This document shows, piece by piece, positions 1-9,238 of a stretch of DNA of 64,000 nucleotides (positions are counted from its first letter, which is position 1; every line of letters begins with the position of its first letter). The stretch spans positions 1,984,001 to 2,048,000 of the forward strand of contig NZ_FNSR01000001.1 of NCBI RefSeq assembly GCF_900104845.1. Direction: 5' to 3'. The stretch comes from Paraburkholderia caballeronis (GTDB taxonomy: Bacteria > Pseudomonadota > Gammaproteobacteria > Burkholderiales > Burkholderiaceae). The position numbers and the translations under genes are program-made. A model generated the notes under the pieces. It was given only the letters and a program-made list of their open reading frames with translations. It searched no databases and was not told the origin of the DNA.

Positions 1-678
1 TTCTGGCATTACACGCTGCTGAACACGCTGTACAACCAGGGCAAGCTGGAAGACGGCTTCATGATGGAGTTCCTCCATTCGCACAGCAACGTGATCTACC
101 AGCCGCCGGTCACGAAACCGTACTACAGCGGGATCAATCCGTATGCGCTCGGCTTCTCGATGATGAGCGACATCCGCCGCATCTGCGAGTCGCCGACCGA
201 AGAGGATCGCCGCTGGTTCCCGGAACTCGCGGGCAGCCCGTGGCTGAAGGCGCTGCACTACGCGATGCGCAACTTCAAGGACGAGAGCTTCATCGCGCAG
301 TATCTGTCGCCGCACCTGATCCGCGAGATGCGGCTCTTCTCGGTGCTCGACGACGACATGCGCGACGCGCTCGAAGTGTCCGCGATCCACGACGACAGCG
401 GTTATCAGTACGTGCGCCAGGCGCTGTCGCGTCAGTACGACATGCATCACCGCGAGCCGAACATCCAGGTGTGGTCGGTCAACATGCGCGGCGACCGCAG
501 CCTGACGCTGCGGCATTTCATGAGCGACAACCGCCATCTGTCCGGCGACACCGACGAAGTGCTGCGCCACATGGCGCGGCTGTGGCAGTTCGACGTGTAC
601 CTCGAAAGCGTCGACGAGAACGGTACGGTCAGGAAGCGTTATGACTGCCGTTACTCGCCGCCGCCGATCAAGGTATAG
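1..678 (+). CDS. spoVR: SpoVR family protein, C-terminal part (5' end outside window)
   Basis: The reading frame is open from base 1 and ends at TAG 676-678, so only the last 225 residues are present. The visible part has the aromatic-rich SpoVR/YcgB signature: FWHYTLLNTLYNQGKL at the very start, then EFLHSHSNVIYQP and GINPYALGFSMM. It ends with the usual charged tail. In Bacillus SpoVR affects spore cortex formation. In proteobacteria the homologue YcgB is a cytoplasmic, stress-linked protein, usually encoded downstream of a PrkA-like kinase and a YeaH-type protein; those genes would lie to the left, outside the window. A strong terminator follows 39 bp after the stop, so this is the end of its operon. 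The family call is firm; the biochemical role is unknown. Confidence 0.93.
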   Translation, partial: FWHYTLLNTLYNQGKLEDGFMMEFLHSHSNVIYQPPVTKPYYSGINPYALGFSMMSDIRRICESPTEEDRRWFPELAGSPWLKALHYAMRNFKDESFIAQYLSPHLIREMRLFSVLDDDMRDALEVSAIHDDSGYQYVRQALSRQYDMHHREPNIQVWSVNMRGDRSLTLRHFMSDNRHLSGDTDEVLRHMARLWQFDVYLESVDENGTVRKRYDCRYSPPPIKV

Positions 679-717
679 ATACCGGTTTTTACAGCGTTCC
701 TTTCAGCAGTTGCTTTC

Positions 718-743
718 GGCCAGCCTTCGGGCTGGCCTTTTTT
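718..743 (+). terminator. Rho-independent terminator after spoVR
   Basis: A perfect 8-bp stem (GGCCAGCC, loop TTCG, GGCTGGCC) is followed directly by six T residues. It sits 39 bp after the spoVR stop codon. Confidence 0.95.
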
Positions 744-853
744 ATGGCGGCCGGCAGCGTGGCCGGTATCGGCAGCCGTCGCACCGCGGGAGTGAAACCG
801 GATCGGTGTTTGCCCTGACGAGGTGCGCGGTTCCCTGAACCGGTGCGGCTGAT

Positions 854-870
854 ATATCATGCTTCGATAT
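854..870. promoter_or_regulatory. Candidate MarR-type operator upstream of the HPP-CBS gene
   Basis: The 17-bp element ATATCA-TGCTT-CGATAT is an inverted repeat with one mismatch. It has the same arms and 5-bp spacer as the perfect element at 2147-2163 in front of the marR gene. A shorter palindrome TGATATATCA (850-859) overlaps it. It lies 68-84 bp upstream of the GTG start at 938. The shared site suggests that the MarR protein at 2195 controls both transcription units; this is inference. Confidence 0.6.
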
Positions 871-937
871 ATTCACGTGCCGTGCATCTTTGCTCCGGAA
901 GACGCGGCACGCTTTTTATCGACAGCCGATACTCACC

Positions 938-2110
938 GTGCCCGATCCGATCCTCGACTGGTTTTCCCGTTTCCGTCCGTCGCAGACCCGCGTGCGCTGG
1001 CCCGAGCGCATGCGCGCGTGCGTCGGCGCCCTGGTTGGCATCGCGCTGACCGGCCTTGCAATGCGGTTCGCGCCGGGCGGCGGCGCGGCGATGCCGCTGC
1101 TGATCGCGCCGATGGGCGCGTCCGCCGTGCTGCTGTTCGGCGTGCCGGCGAGCCCGCTCGCGCAGCCGTGGTCGATTTTCGGCGGCAACCTGGTGTCGGC
1201 GTTCGTCGGCGTCACATGCGCGACGCTGATCGCGCAGCCGGTCGATGCGGCCGCCTGCGCGATCGCGCTTGCGATCGGCGCGATGTTCGCGCTGCGCTGC
1301 GTGCATCCGCCGTCCGGCGCGGTCGCGCTGACCGCGGTGCTCGGCGGCCCGTCGATCCACGCGCTCGGCTACGGGTTCGTGCTCGCGCCGGTCGGCGTGC
1401 AGACGCTGCTGCTGCTCGGCTCGGCGCTCGCGTATCACGCGGCGACCGGGCATCGTTATCCGCACGCGGCGGCCGCGTCGGCGCCCGACGCGCCGGCGGA
1501 CCGGCAAAAGCAGCCGCCGACGTTCACCCATGCCGATTTCGAAGCCGCATTGAGCGGCCGCGACGACTGGCTCGACATCGCGCCGGACGATCTCGAAGCG
1601 CTGCTGCGTGACCTGCAACGGCATGCGTACGTCCGTGCGTCGCAGGACGTGACCGCCGCCGACATCATGTCGCCGCCGGCCGCAACGGTGCCGGCTACCG
1701 CGTCCGCCGCCGACGCGTGGCAACTGCTGCATCGGCACGATGCCGACGCGCTGCCGGTCACCGACGCGGCGCGCCGCGTGGCGGGCGTCATCACGCGCGA
1801 CGGTCTGCACAGAGCGGGCTTCGCGCACGACGCCGCGCGTCCGCGCGGCCTCGGCCTGCGCCGGCCGGCGCGGCGCTTCGACCGGCGCGCAGCGGGCACG
1901 CCGGTCCATGCGCTGCTCGACGCCGCACATCCGACGATCCATCACGGACATCCGGTGGTCGATCTGCTCGCGCTGTTCGCGCGCGGCGCACACGCGCATC
2001 TGCCGGTGCTCGACGACGAAGGACGGCTTGCCGGCATCGTCACGCAGGCCGATCTGATCGCGGGCCTGCATCGGCAGACGCATCGCTACCGGCGGCAGCC
2101 GACCGCCTGA
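938..2110 (+). CDS. HPP family integral membrane protein with tandem CBS domains
   Basis: A 390-residue protein. The N-terminal half (about residues 20-165) is an HPP domain: hydrophobic helices, a segment with LLIAPMGASAVLLFG, and the family motif RCVHPPSGAVALTA. The C-terminal half carries two CBS motifs (about 225-280 and 320-380), each with the usual DIMS/PVxD and GIVTxxDL pattern. HPP proteins are inner-membrane proteins, and some have been linked to nitrite transport in plastids; CBS pairs normally bind adenine nucleotides. A channel or transporter gated by nucleotide is therefore likely, but the substrate is unknown. I prefer GTG 938 because the frame continues upstream to 890 without resembling the family. 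The palindrome at 854-870 links it to the marR-CLC unit. Confidence 0.85.
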   Translation: MPDPILDWFSRFRPSQTRVRWPERMRACVGALVGIALTGLAMRFAPGGGAAMPLLIAPMGASAVLLFGVPASPLAQPWSIFGGNLVSAFVGVTCATLIAQPVDAAACAIALAIGAMFALRCVHPPSGAVALTAVLGGPSIHALGYGFVLAPVGVQTLLLLGSALAYHAATGHRYPHAAAASAPDAPADRQKQPPTFTHADFEAALSGRDDWLDIAPDDLEALLRDLQRHAYVRASQDVTAADIMSPPAATVPATASAADAWQLLHRHDADALPVTDAARRVAGVITRDGLHRAGFAHDAARPRGLGLRRPARRFDRRAAGTPVHALLDAAHPTIHHGHPVVDLLALFARGAHAHLPVLDDEGRLAGIVTQADLIAGLHRQTHRYRRQPTA

Positions 2111-2146
2111 GCATCGGCCTTTACCCGCGCGAAGGTTCGCCCATTT

Positions 2147-2163
2147 ATATCAAATTATGATAT
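2147..2163. promoter_or_regulatory. Perfect 17-bp palindrome in front of marR (candidate autoregulatory operator)
   Basis: ATATCA-AATTA-TGATAT is a perfect inverted repeat in an AT-rich patch of a GC-rich region. It overlaps the first possible ATG of the frame (2162), which argues that translation really starts at ATG 2195. MarR regulators typically bind such 16-20 bp palindromes next to their own gene. Confidence 0.65.
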
Positions 2164-2194
2164 GTTTGCCGCTCGTCAAATCGAGCGTCGATTC

Positions 2195-2608
2195 ATGAGC
2201 AAACGTCACAGCGGCCTCGCGAAGGCCGATTTCGAGCAGTTGTCCGAGTTCCGCTACCAGATGCGCCGCTTCGAGCGTTTCTCGGAGCAGGCCGCGCAGG
2301 CCGAGGGCATCACGCCGCTGCAATACCTGTTGCTGCTGCACATCAAGGGATATCCGCAGCGCGAATGGGCGACGATCGGCGAACTGGCCGAGCGGCTGCA
2401 GGCGCAGCATCACGGCGTCGTGTCGCTGGTGTCGCGCTGCGAGGCGCTCGGGCTCGTCGAGCGCCGGCCGAGCGAGGTCGACCGCCGGCAGGTCGAGGTG
2501 CATCTGCTCGAACCCGGCGAGACGCTGCTCGCGAAACTCGCGCAGAAACATCGCGCGGAACTGAAGTCGCTGGCCGGCACGTTCCGCGTCCCGCAGATCG
2601 ATCGATAA
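2195..2608 (+). CDS. MarR family transcriptional regulator
   Basis: A 137-residue protein with the MarR winged-helix layout: a dimerisation helix (FRYQMRRFERFSEQAAQAEG), ITPLQYLLLLHI, a recognition helix region IGELAERLQAQHHGVVSLVSRCEALGL, and the wing VERRPSEVDRRQVEV. The frame opens at 2162, but that ATG lies inside the palindromic operator, so I chose 2195. The CLC channel gene starts 19 bp after its stop, so the two form one unit. MarR proteins are usually repressors released by a small ligand or by oxidation. Here it probably controls the CLC channel and, through the matching site at 854-870, the HPP-CBS protein. Confidence 0.9.
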   Translation: MSKRHSGLAKADFEQLSEFRYQMRRFERFSEQAAQAEGITPLQYLLLLHIKGYPQREWATIGELAERLQAQHHGVVSLVSRCEALGLVERRPSEVDRRQVEVHLLEPGETLLAKLAQKHRAELKSLAGTFRVPQIDR

Positions 2609-2627
2609 ACAAGGCCCGTCCATCGTC

Positions 2628-4436
2628 ATGCACGCCGCCCCGCACAAACGCGATTTTTCCGTCAACGCGAGACTGCCCGGCATCTGCGCGCTCGCCGCCG
2701 CGATCGGCGTGTTGAGCACGGCCGCCGCGTACGTGCTGCTGCACCTGATCCGCTTCTTCACGAACCTGTTTTTCTTCGGCAGCCTGTCGTTCGCGGACCG
2801 CTCGCCGGCCGGCCATGCGCTCGGCGCGTGGGTCGTGCTGGTGCCGGTCGCGGGCGGCCTGATCGTCGGGCTGATCGCGCGTTACGGGTCCGAGCGGATT
2901 CGCGGCCACGGCATTCCGGAGGCGATCGAGGCGATCCTGTTCGGCCGCAGCCGGATGTCGCCGAAGGTCGCGATCCTGAAGCCGCTCGCGTCCGGCATCG
3001 CGATCGGCAGCGGCGGGCCGTTCGGCGCGGAAGGGCCGATCATCATGACCGGTGGCGCGCTCGGTTCGCTCGTCGCGCAGTGCGTGCGGCTGTCGGCGGC
3101 CGAGCGCAAGACGCTGCTCGTCGCCGGCGCGGCGGCCGGGATGACCGCGGTGTTCGGCACGCCGGTCGCCGCGGTGCTGCTGGCGGTCGAACTGCTGCTG
3201 TTCGAATGGCGTCCGCGCAGCCTGATTCCGGTTGCGCTCGCCTGCGCGGTCGCCGGCTTCGCGCGCGGCGCCGGGTTCGGCACTGGCGTGCTGTTCCCGC
3301 TCGCGACCGCGCCGGTCATGCCGCTGTCGCTCGTGTCGTGCGTGATCGCCGGCCTGCTGTGCGGCGCGCTGGCGGCGGGGCTGTCGGGCGCGCTGTACAA
3401 GGTCGAGGATCTATTCGCGCGGCTGCCGGTGCACTGGATGTGGTGGCCGGCGATCGGCGGCCTCGCGGTCGGCATCGGCGGGTGGATCGAGCCGCGTGCG
3501 CTCGGCGTCGGTTACGACGTGATCGGCGATCTGCTGCATCTGCAACTCGGCTGGCAGACCGCAGCGGCGATCCTCGGCGTGAAGGCGGTGATCTGGGTGA
3601 TCGCGCTCGGCTCCGGCACGTCGGGCGGCGTGCTCGCGCCGCTGCTGATGCTCGGCGCGGGGCTCGGCGTGCTGACCGGCCACCTGCTGCCCGGCGGCGA
3701 GCCGCTGCTGTGGCCGCTCGTCTGCATGGCCGCGACGCTGGGCGCTACGCTCGGCGCGCCGCTGACCGCGATCGTCTTCGCGTTCGAACTCACGCACGAC
3801 GCGAACGCGCTGCTGCCGCTGCTCGCGGCGACGCTGGTCGCGCATGCGCTCTCGACGGTCGTGATGCGCCGCTCGATCATGACCGGGAAGATCGCGCGGC
3901 GCGGCCGCCATATCTATCGCGAGTATGGCGTCGATCCGCTGGAGCGGCATTACGTGGACGAAGTGATGACGCGCGACGTCGAGACGATCGACGCGTCGCT
4001 CACGGCGCAAGCCGCGCTGGCGAAACACTTCGATGCGACGCAGACGCATCGTGCGTATCCGGTCGTCGATGAAGCGGGCGCGGCGGTCGGCGTCGCGGAT
4101 CGCGCCTCGTTGATGGCGCTGGCGGCCGATGAGCGGTCGCAACATGCGCCGCTGCTGAATTCGCTGCACGTTCGCATGCCGGCGGTCGCGCTCGCCGACG
4201 AGACCTGCCGGCTCGTGGCGACGCGCCTTGCGGTGCATGGGCTCGAACGGCTGCCGGTCGTCGCGGACCGGCAGTCGATGCGGCTGACCGGCATCGTGTC
4301 GCGCAGCGATCTCGTGAAGCTGTCGCTCGCGCACTTCGACGACGAACATCGGCGCGAGCGTTTCAGGCGTGTGTTGCCGGCCGGCGGCGTTAAACGGCGA
4401 GGGCGGAAAGCGCGACGCGCGATGGCGGCGCGTTAG
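2628..4436 (+). CDS. CLC-type voltage-gated chloride channel/H+ antiporter with C-terminal CBS pair
   Basis: A 602-residue protein. Residues about 15-420 form the CLC membrane domain, with the selectivity-filter motifs GSGGPFGAEGP (near residue 125) and GSGTSGGVLAPLLMLGAGLG (near residue 328). The cytoplasmic C-terminus holds two CBS motifs (about 443-500 and 510-580), a layout seen in eukaryotic and some bacterial CLCs. CLC proteins move chloride, or exchange chloride for protons, across the inner membrane and help in acid resistance. The gene starts 19 bp after marR. The tail (RRGRKARRAMAAR) is strongly basic. Whether it is a channel or an exchanger cannot be read safely from the sequence. 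Confidence 0.93.
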   Translation: MHAAPHKRDFSVNARLPGICALAAAIGVLSTAAAYVLLHLIRFFTNLFFFGSLSFADRSPAGHALGAWVVLVPVAGGLIVGLIARYGSERIRGHGIPEAIEAILFGRSRMSPKVAILKPLASGIAIGSGGPFGAEGPIIMTGGALGSLVAQCVRLSAAERKTLLVAGAAAGMTAVFGTPVAAVLLAVELLLFEWRPRSLIPVALACAVAGFARGAGFGTGVLFPLATAPVMPLSLVSCVIAGLLCGALAAGLSGALYKVEDLFARLPVHWMWWPAIGGLAVGIGGWIEPRALGVGYDVIGDLLHLQLGWQTAAAILGVKAVIWVIALGSGTSGGVLAPLLMLGAGLGVLTGHLLPGGEPLLWPLVCMAATLGATLGAPLTAIVFAFELTHDANALLPLLAATLVAHALSTVVMRRSIMTGKIARRGRHIYREYGVDPLERHYVDEVMTRDVETIDASLTAQAALAKHFDATQTHRAYPVVDEAGAAVGVADRASLMALAADERSQHAPLLNSLHVRMPAVALADETCRLVATRLAVHGLERLPVVADRQSMRLTGIVSRSDLVKLSLAHFDDEHRRERFRRVLPAGGVKRRGRKARRAMAAR

Positions 4437-4672
4437 CGGTTCGGGCGAAGCATGACGACGTGCGCAGACACGCCGATCCTGCGGCTCGCTGCTTCGCTTG
4501 ACCGATGACCGACGCGGCGTCGTCCGCCGCCCTGACAGCTTCAACGACTCACCTGCCCATAAGCGAGCGACAGCCGCGTCGCCCCCGATCCCGCGCTACC
4601 GGCTACCATACGCGCTTGTCCATAAAAACGGGGGCACGCGGATGCGCGAGCCGAAAGGAACAGGAACGGCCG

Positions 4673-6349
4673 ATGGCGATTGAACTGCTCAGGGGCATAC
4701 GCCCGCTGACGCGCGCGTCGGCGCTGCGCGACGCGCTGGCCGGCGCAACGCTCGCATCGATGAACGTTCCGCAACTGCTCGGTTATGCGCGCATCGCCGG
4801 GATGCCGGCGGTCACGGGCCTCTACACCGGCTTCCTGCCGCTGATCGCGTTCGCGTTGTTCGGCGCGTCGCGCCACCTCGTCGTCGCGGCCGACTCGGCG
4901 ACCGCGACGATTCTCGCGGGCCGCCTGTCCTCGATGGCCGCGCCGTCGAGCGCCGAATACGTCGCGCTCGCGGGCGCGACCGCGCTGCTGACCGCCGGCC
5001 TGCTGCTGCTCGCGCGGATCTTCCGCCTCGGTTTCCTCGCGGACTTCCTGTCGCGCACGGTGCTGGTCGGTTTTCTCGCGGGCGTCGGCATGCAGGTCGG
5101 CATCGCGATGCTCGGCGACATGGCCGGCCTGTCGATCTCGTCGCCGCGCACGACCGAGCAGGTCAGGCAGATCGTGTCGCAACTGGGCGGCATCCACTGG
5201 CCGACGCTCGGCATCTCGGCGCTGGTCGCCGCATCGATCCTGATCTTCCGGCGCTACCGGCCGCACTGGCCCGTGCCGCTCGTCGCGGTGGTCGGCGGCA
5301 TCGTCGCGAGCAGCACGCTGCACTTCGCCGCGCACGGCATCGCGGTCATCGGGCCGGTCGCGGGCGGGCTGCCGTCGCTGCGCCTGCCGCTCGTGAACTG
5401 GACCCAGGTGCTCGATCTGCTGCCGGTCGCCGCGTCGTGTTTCGCGATCATCGTCGCGCAGAGCGCCGCGACGAGCCGCGCGTTCGCGGAGCGTTACCGC
5501 GAGCGCATCGACGACGACACGAACCTGCTCGGCCTCGCGGCCGCGAACGCGGCGGCGTCGCTGTCCGGCGCGTTCGTCGTGAACGGCAGTCTCACGCAGA
5601 CCGCGATGGCCGACCAGGCCGGCGCGCGCAGCCAGTTCGCGCAACTGACGTTCGCGGTCGTCGTGCTGGTGGTGCTGCTGTTCCTGAGCCGCTGGCTGCA
5701 ATACCTGCCGCATTGCGTGCTGGCGAGCGTCGTGTTCACGATCGCGTGCGGGCTCGTGCAAGGGCGCGCGCTGCTGGACATGCGGCACGAGAGTCCCGGC
5801 GAACTCGCGCTCGCGATCGTGACCGCGCTCGCGGTCGTGACGGTCGGCGTCGAGAACGGGATTCTGCTCGCGATCGCGCTGTCGCTGCTGCGGCACGTGC
5901 GGCATTCGTATCGTCCGCACACGATGATGCTCGCGCCCGGCGACGGGGGACGCTGGCTGCCGGTGCCCGCGCAGCCGGGCCGCGAGACCGCGCCGGGGCT
6001 GATCGTCTACCGGTTCGGCGCGGACCTGTTCTACGCGAACGATCACCTGTTCGTCGACGAGACGCACCGGCTGATCGGCGCGGCGCCGACGCCGGTGCGC
6101 TGGTTCGTCGTCGATGCGGCGGCGATCACCGACATCGACTATTCGGCCGGGCGCTCGGTCTGCGACCTGTGCGACGAGCTGGCGAAACGCGGCGTGCGCG
6201 TGATTTTCGCGCGCGTGAATCCTTATCTGCGCGCGGACATGGACCGGCACCGGATCACCCCGGTCGTGGGCGCGCAGAACCTGTTCGAGACGCTGCACGA
6301 AGCGTTGGCGGCGGTGCACCCGGATCTCGGCGCGCGCTCGGAGACGTGA
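4673..6349 (+). CDS. SulP family anion transporter with STAS domain
   Basis: A 558-residue protein. The membrane part starts with the SulP signature DALAGATLASMNVPQLLGYARIAGMPAVTGLYTG split over two helices, then about ten hydrophobic segments to residue 420. A STAS domain occupies about residues 445-540 (GLIVYRFGADLFYAN; DITDIDYSAG-type phosphorylation-loop region). SulP proteins carry sulfate, bicarbonate or other anions, often with Na+ or H+. The frame opens at 4505, but ATG 4673 is preceded by AAAGGAACAGG and begins directly at the family N-terminus. No carbonic anhydrase or sulfate gene lies next to it, so the substrate is open. Confidence 0.92.
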   Translation: MAIELLRGIRPLTRASALRDALAGATLASMNVPQLLGYARIAGMPAVTGLYTGFLPLIAFALFGASRHLVVAADSATATILAGRLSSMAAPSSAEYVALAGATALLTAGLLLLARIFRLGFLADFLSRTVLVGFLAGVGMQVGIAMLGDMAGLSISSPRTTEQVRQIVSQLGGIHWPTLGISALVAASILIFRRYRPHWPVPLVAVVGGIVASSTLHFAAHGIAVIGPVAGGLPSLRLPLVNWTQVLDLLPVAASCFAIIVAQSAATSRAFAERYRERIDDDTNLLGLAAANAAASLSGAFVVNGSLTQTAMADQAGARSQFAQLTFAVVVLVVLLFLSRWLQYLPHCVLASVVFTIACGLVQGRALLDMRHESPGELALAIVTALAVVTVGVENGILLAIALSLLRHVRHSYRPHTMMLAPGDGGRWLPVPAQPGRETAPGLIVYRFGADLFYANDHLFVDETHRLIGAAPTPVRWFVVDAAAITDIDYSAGRSVCDLCDELAKRGVRVIFARVNPYLRADMDRHRITPVVGAQNLFETLHEALAAVHPDLGARSET

Positions 6350-6764
6350 TGCGCGACGAAGAAGGCGGGTGCGGCAGCACTTGGTGAACGGGCTCGCGCG
6401 GCATCCCTCATCACGCAGCGTCAACCCGCAAGCCGTTTTCAAACCCCCACGCGCCGGGCCTCGTTCGCCCGCGATCACGGCGGCTTGTCTTATTGACGCC
6501 ACGACCGTCATCCGCGATCCTCGCGTTATTCAGCGTCCGCGCATAAGCGCGGTCCAGCGAGGAGATTCCGATGAGCGCGCAGTCCGCAAGATTCGCCGAA
6601 CCGTCGAGGTGCGACAGGCGCGGCAGCCGGCCGGGTTGCGCACCCGCCGGTTGCAGCAGCAACGATGGACGCGGCAGCCATCCATTGCCTCGCGTCGTGC
6701 AGGCCGCGTGGCCGCGCGGTTCACATGGCGCGTGGACTGCCTGCCATTCGAAAGCGGGGCCGAT
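6350..6764. other. Gene-poor stretch between the SulP and LacI genes
   Basis: About 415 bp without a convincing gene. A good-looking ribosome site (GAGGAGATTCCG) precedes ATG 6571, but the 68-codon frame there has no recognisable family, is rich in Arg, Cys and Pro, and runs into the lacI-type start. I saw no clear terminator or operator. Confidence 0.4.
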
Positions 6765-7802
6765 ATGGCGACATTGAAGGACGTCGCCGCGCTCGCGGGC
6801 GTCGGTCTGTCCACTGCGTCCCGCGCGATCTCCGGCAACGGCCCGGTGTCCGCCGACGCGGCCGCGCGCGTGCACGCCGCGATCGAGGCATTGAACTTCC
6901 GCCCGTCGTCGATCGGCCGCGCGATGGCGACGCAGTCGCTCGGCATCATCGGCATCTTCGTGCCGACGTTCTTCGGCTCGTATTACGGGACGATCCTGAA
7001 GGAGACCGACGCGGAACTGCGCAGCGTCGGCCGCCATGTCGTCGTCGCGACCGGTTATGGCGAACTGTCGCCGCGCGAGCAGGCGATCGAGGGGGTGCGT
7101 TTTCTGATCGGCCGCGACTGCGACGGCATCGCGGTCATCAGCCACGATCTGCGCGACGACGACCTTGCGATGCTGCACGGCCTGCATCCGCGAATGGTGT
7201 TCGTGAACCGCGCGTTCGCGCAGATAACGGAAGCGTCGTTCTGCGTCGATCACTTCGGCGGCGGCGTGCTGGCCGCGCGCACGCTGGTCGAGCACGGCCA
7301 TCGCGACATCGCGGTGATCGCCGGGCCGGACACGGCGACCGACAACGTCGACCGGATGAACGGCTTTTTCGCGGAACTGGAACGGCACGGCATTACGCGC
7401 GAGTCGGTGCCGTTCGTCGCGTCGGACTTCTCGCTCGAAGGCGGCTTCAGGTCCGTGCGCGTGCTGCTCGACATGCGGCGGCGCTTCACGGGTCTGTTCT
7501 GCGCGAACGACACGATGGCGGTCGGCGCGCTCGCGCAGTTGCAGCAGTCGGGCATCTCGGTGCCGCACGACCTGTCGGTGATCGGCTACGACGACGACTA
7601 TTCGGCCGCGTACACCGCACCCGCGCTGACGTCGGTGCATATCCCCACCGCCGAATTGACGCGCAACGCGGTGCGCTGGCTGCTGAACCAGTGCTATCGG
7701 ACCACGTGGTCGATCGAGCGGGACTTCCCGGTCAGCGTGACGATGCGCGCGTCGGTCGCGAAAGCGCCTGACGCGCGCGTATCGGAGCCCGCGACGAGAT
7801 AA
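6765..7802 (+). CDS. LacI family transcriptional regulator
   Basis: A 345-residue protein. Its N-terminus is a canonical LacI helix-turn-helix (MATLKDVAALAGVGLSTASR, residues 1-20, then the hinge up to about residue 55). The periplasmic-binding-protein-like core follows, with IGIFVPTFFGSYY, GLFCANDTMAVGAL and LSVIGYDDDYSAAYTAPALTSV. The frame extends 132 codons upstream without family similarity, so ATG 6765 is the start. The ribosome site is weak. Members sense a sugar or related effector. No sugar transporter or catabolic gene is adjacent, so the target and ligand are unknown. The next gene is convergent. Confidence 0.92.
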   Translation: MATLKDVAALAGVGLSTASRAISGNGPVSADAAARVHAAIEALNFRPSSIGRAMATQSLGIIGIFVPTFFGSYYGTILKETDAELRSVGRHVVVATGYGELSPREQAIEGVRFLIGRDCDGIAVISHDLRDDDLAMLHGLHPRMVFVNRAFAQITEASFCVDHFGGGVLAARTLVEHGHRDIAVIAGPDTATDNVDRMNGFFAELERHGITRESVPFVASDFSLEGGFRSVRVLLDMRRRFTGLFCANDTMAVGALAQLQQSGISVPHDLSVIGYDDDYSAAYTAPALTSVHIPTAELTRNAVRWLLNQCYRTTWSIERDFPVSVTMRASVAKAPDARVSEPATR

Positions 7803-7855
7803 AGCGAAGCGGGCGGCAACGGCAACGCGCCGCCGCCGCCCGCGTCATCGCGGTA

Positions 7856-9238
7856 TCAATGCGCCGGCTGCCATGTGCCGGTCAGCGACTTCAGGAACGC
7901 GACGATCGCATCGACGTCCGCATCCGACAACTGCGTGCCGACCTGATACTTCGCCATGTCGCGCACCGCGTCGCGCAGATCGGCGCGGCTGCCGTCGTGG
8001 AAATACGGCGCGGTCAGTTCGACGTTGCGCAGGCCCGGCGTCTTGAACGCATGACGGTCGAGCGGATCGTGCGTGACGCCCCAGCGGCCGTTGTCCGCAT
8101 CGGTCAGCCCGTTGCTGCGCGCGGCGAAGTAGTCGGCCGCGCGGCCCATCCGTTCGAACGACTGCCCGCCGAGGTTCTTGCCGACGTGGCACGTCGTGCA
8201 GCGGTTCGCCTTGAACAACTGGTAGCCGCGCACTTCCTCGCTGTTCAGCGCATGCGCGTCGCCGCGCAGGTAGGCGTCGAAGCGGCTCGGCGTCAGCAGG
8301 GTCTTTTCGAACTCGGCGATCGCGTCGGTGATGTTCGCGCCGGACCAGCCGTTCGGATACACCTTCGTGAACGCGGCGGTCAGCGCGTCGTCCTTCTTCA
8401 GCTTGCCGACGATCTGATCCCACGACGTGGACGCCATCTCGATCGGGTTCAGCGGCGGGCCGCCCGCCTGGTCCTGCAACGTGCCGGCGCGGCCGTCCCA
8501 GAACTGCATGTGGTTCAGCGCGGCGTTGAACACCGTCGGCGCGTTGATCACGCCGATCGTGCCGCCGACGCCCGGCGAGAGTTTTTTGTTGTCGACGCCG
8601 CCGGTGGACAGCGAATGGCAGCTTGCGCACGAGATCGAGTTGTCGGCGGACAGCCGCGGGTCGTGGAACAGTTGCAGCCCGAGCGCGACCTTGCGCGCGT
8701 TGGTCGGCAGCGATTTCGGCAGCGGCTGCACCGGCTCGTTCGCGAACTCGGGCGCGACGCCGTGCGTCCCGTAGGCGGTCTTGCGCTGCGACGCGATCCA
8801 GTCGAGCAGCGCGCTGCGGTCCGCGTCGGTCAGGCCGGTCGTCCAGTGCACCGAGCGGAACAGCGCCGGCGGCATCGAGCCGTCCTTCGCGACCGCTTCG
8901 AGCTTCGCGAGGTCGGCTTCGGGCGCGGGTTTGCCGTCCGCGAGCGCCGCATACAGCGTGTCGAGGCGGAAGTAGCGCAGGCCGGTTTGCACGTCGCGGT
9001 CGGACAGTTGCCGGATGCCGGGCAGCGCCGCATAACCGGGCAGCACGGCATTCGCCGAGTGGCAGTAGTAACACGCGTTGCGGTCGAGCACGTTGCGGAT
9101 GCGGGCCGCTTCGGGCGAAGCGGCGGGCAGCGCGGCGGCCGCTGCGGCGTAGTGGGTATCGTGGCGGTATGCGAGGCCGGAGACGGCCAGGTAGCCGAGC
9201 ACCACAGCGGCGATCAGCACGGTCAGGAGTTTTTTCAC
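7856..9238 (-). CDS. Tri-haem cytochrome c peroxidase (YhjA/MauG-like)
   Basis: A 460-residue protein with a GTG start preceded by AGGAACACAG. An N-terminal membrane anchor or signal (KKLLTVLIAAVVLGYLAVSG) is followed by three CXXCH haem-binding motifs at residues 56-60 (CYYCH), 204-208 (CASCH) and 347-351 (CTTCH). Ordinary bacterial cytochrome c peroxidases have two haems. The extra N-terminal haem matches the membrane-bound tri-haem type of E. coli YhjA, which takes electrons from the quinone pool to reduce H2O2 in the periplasm. The MauG/CCP core (DPRLSADNSISCASCH; PYFHDGS near the end) is intact. It stands alone, convergent with the LacI gene. Confidence 0.92.
   Translation of the reverse strand: MKKLLTVLIAAVVLGYLAVSGLAYRHDTHYAAAAAALPAASPEAARIRNVLDRNACYYCHSANAVLPGYAALPGIRQLSDRDVQTGLRYFRLDTLYAALADGKPAPEADLAKLEAVAKDGSMPPALFRSVHWTTGLTDADRSALLDWIASQRKTAYGTHGVAPEFANEPVQPLPKSLPTNARKVALGLQLFHDPRLSADNSISCASCHSLSTGGVDNKKLSPGVGGTIGVINAPTVFNAALNHMQFWDGRAGTLQDQAGGPPLNPIEMASTSWDQIVGKLKKDDALTAAFTKVYPNGWSGANITDAIAEFEKTLLTPSRFDAYLRGDAHALNSEEVRGYQLFKANRCTTCHVGKNLGGQSFERMGRAADYFAARSNGLTDADNGRWGVTHDPLDRHAFKTPGLRNVELTAPYFHDGSRADLRDAVRDMAKYQVGTQLSDADVDAIVAFLKSLTGTWQPAH

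Noticed and set aside
857..2083. Long minus-strand frame opposite the HPP-CBS gene
   Set aside because: Arg/Ala-rich shadow typical of GC-rich DNA; the plus-strand gene has clear HPP and CBS motifs.
4541..6511. 656-codon minus-strand frame opposite the SulP gene
   Set aside because: Extremely rich in Arg and Gln with no domain; shadow of the transporter gene.
6571..6777. 68-codon frame with a good ribosome site before the LacI gene
   Set aside because: No family, atypical Arg/Cys/Pro content, and it overlaps the regulator's start; described only as intergenic.
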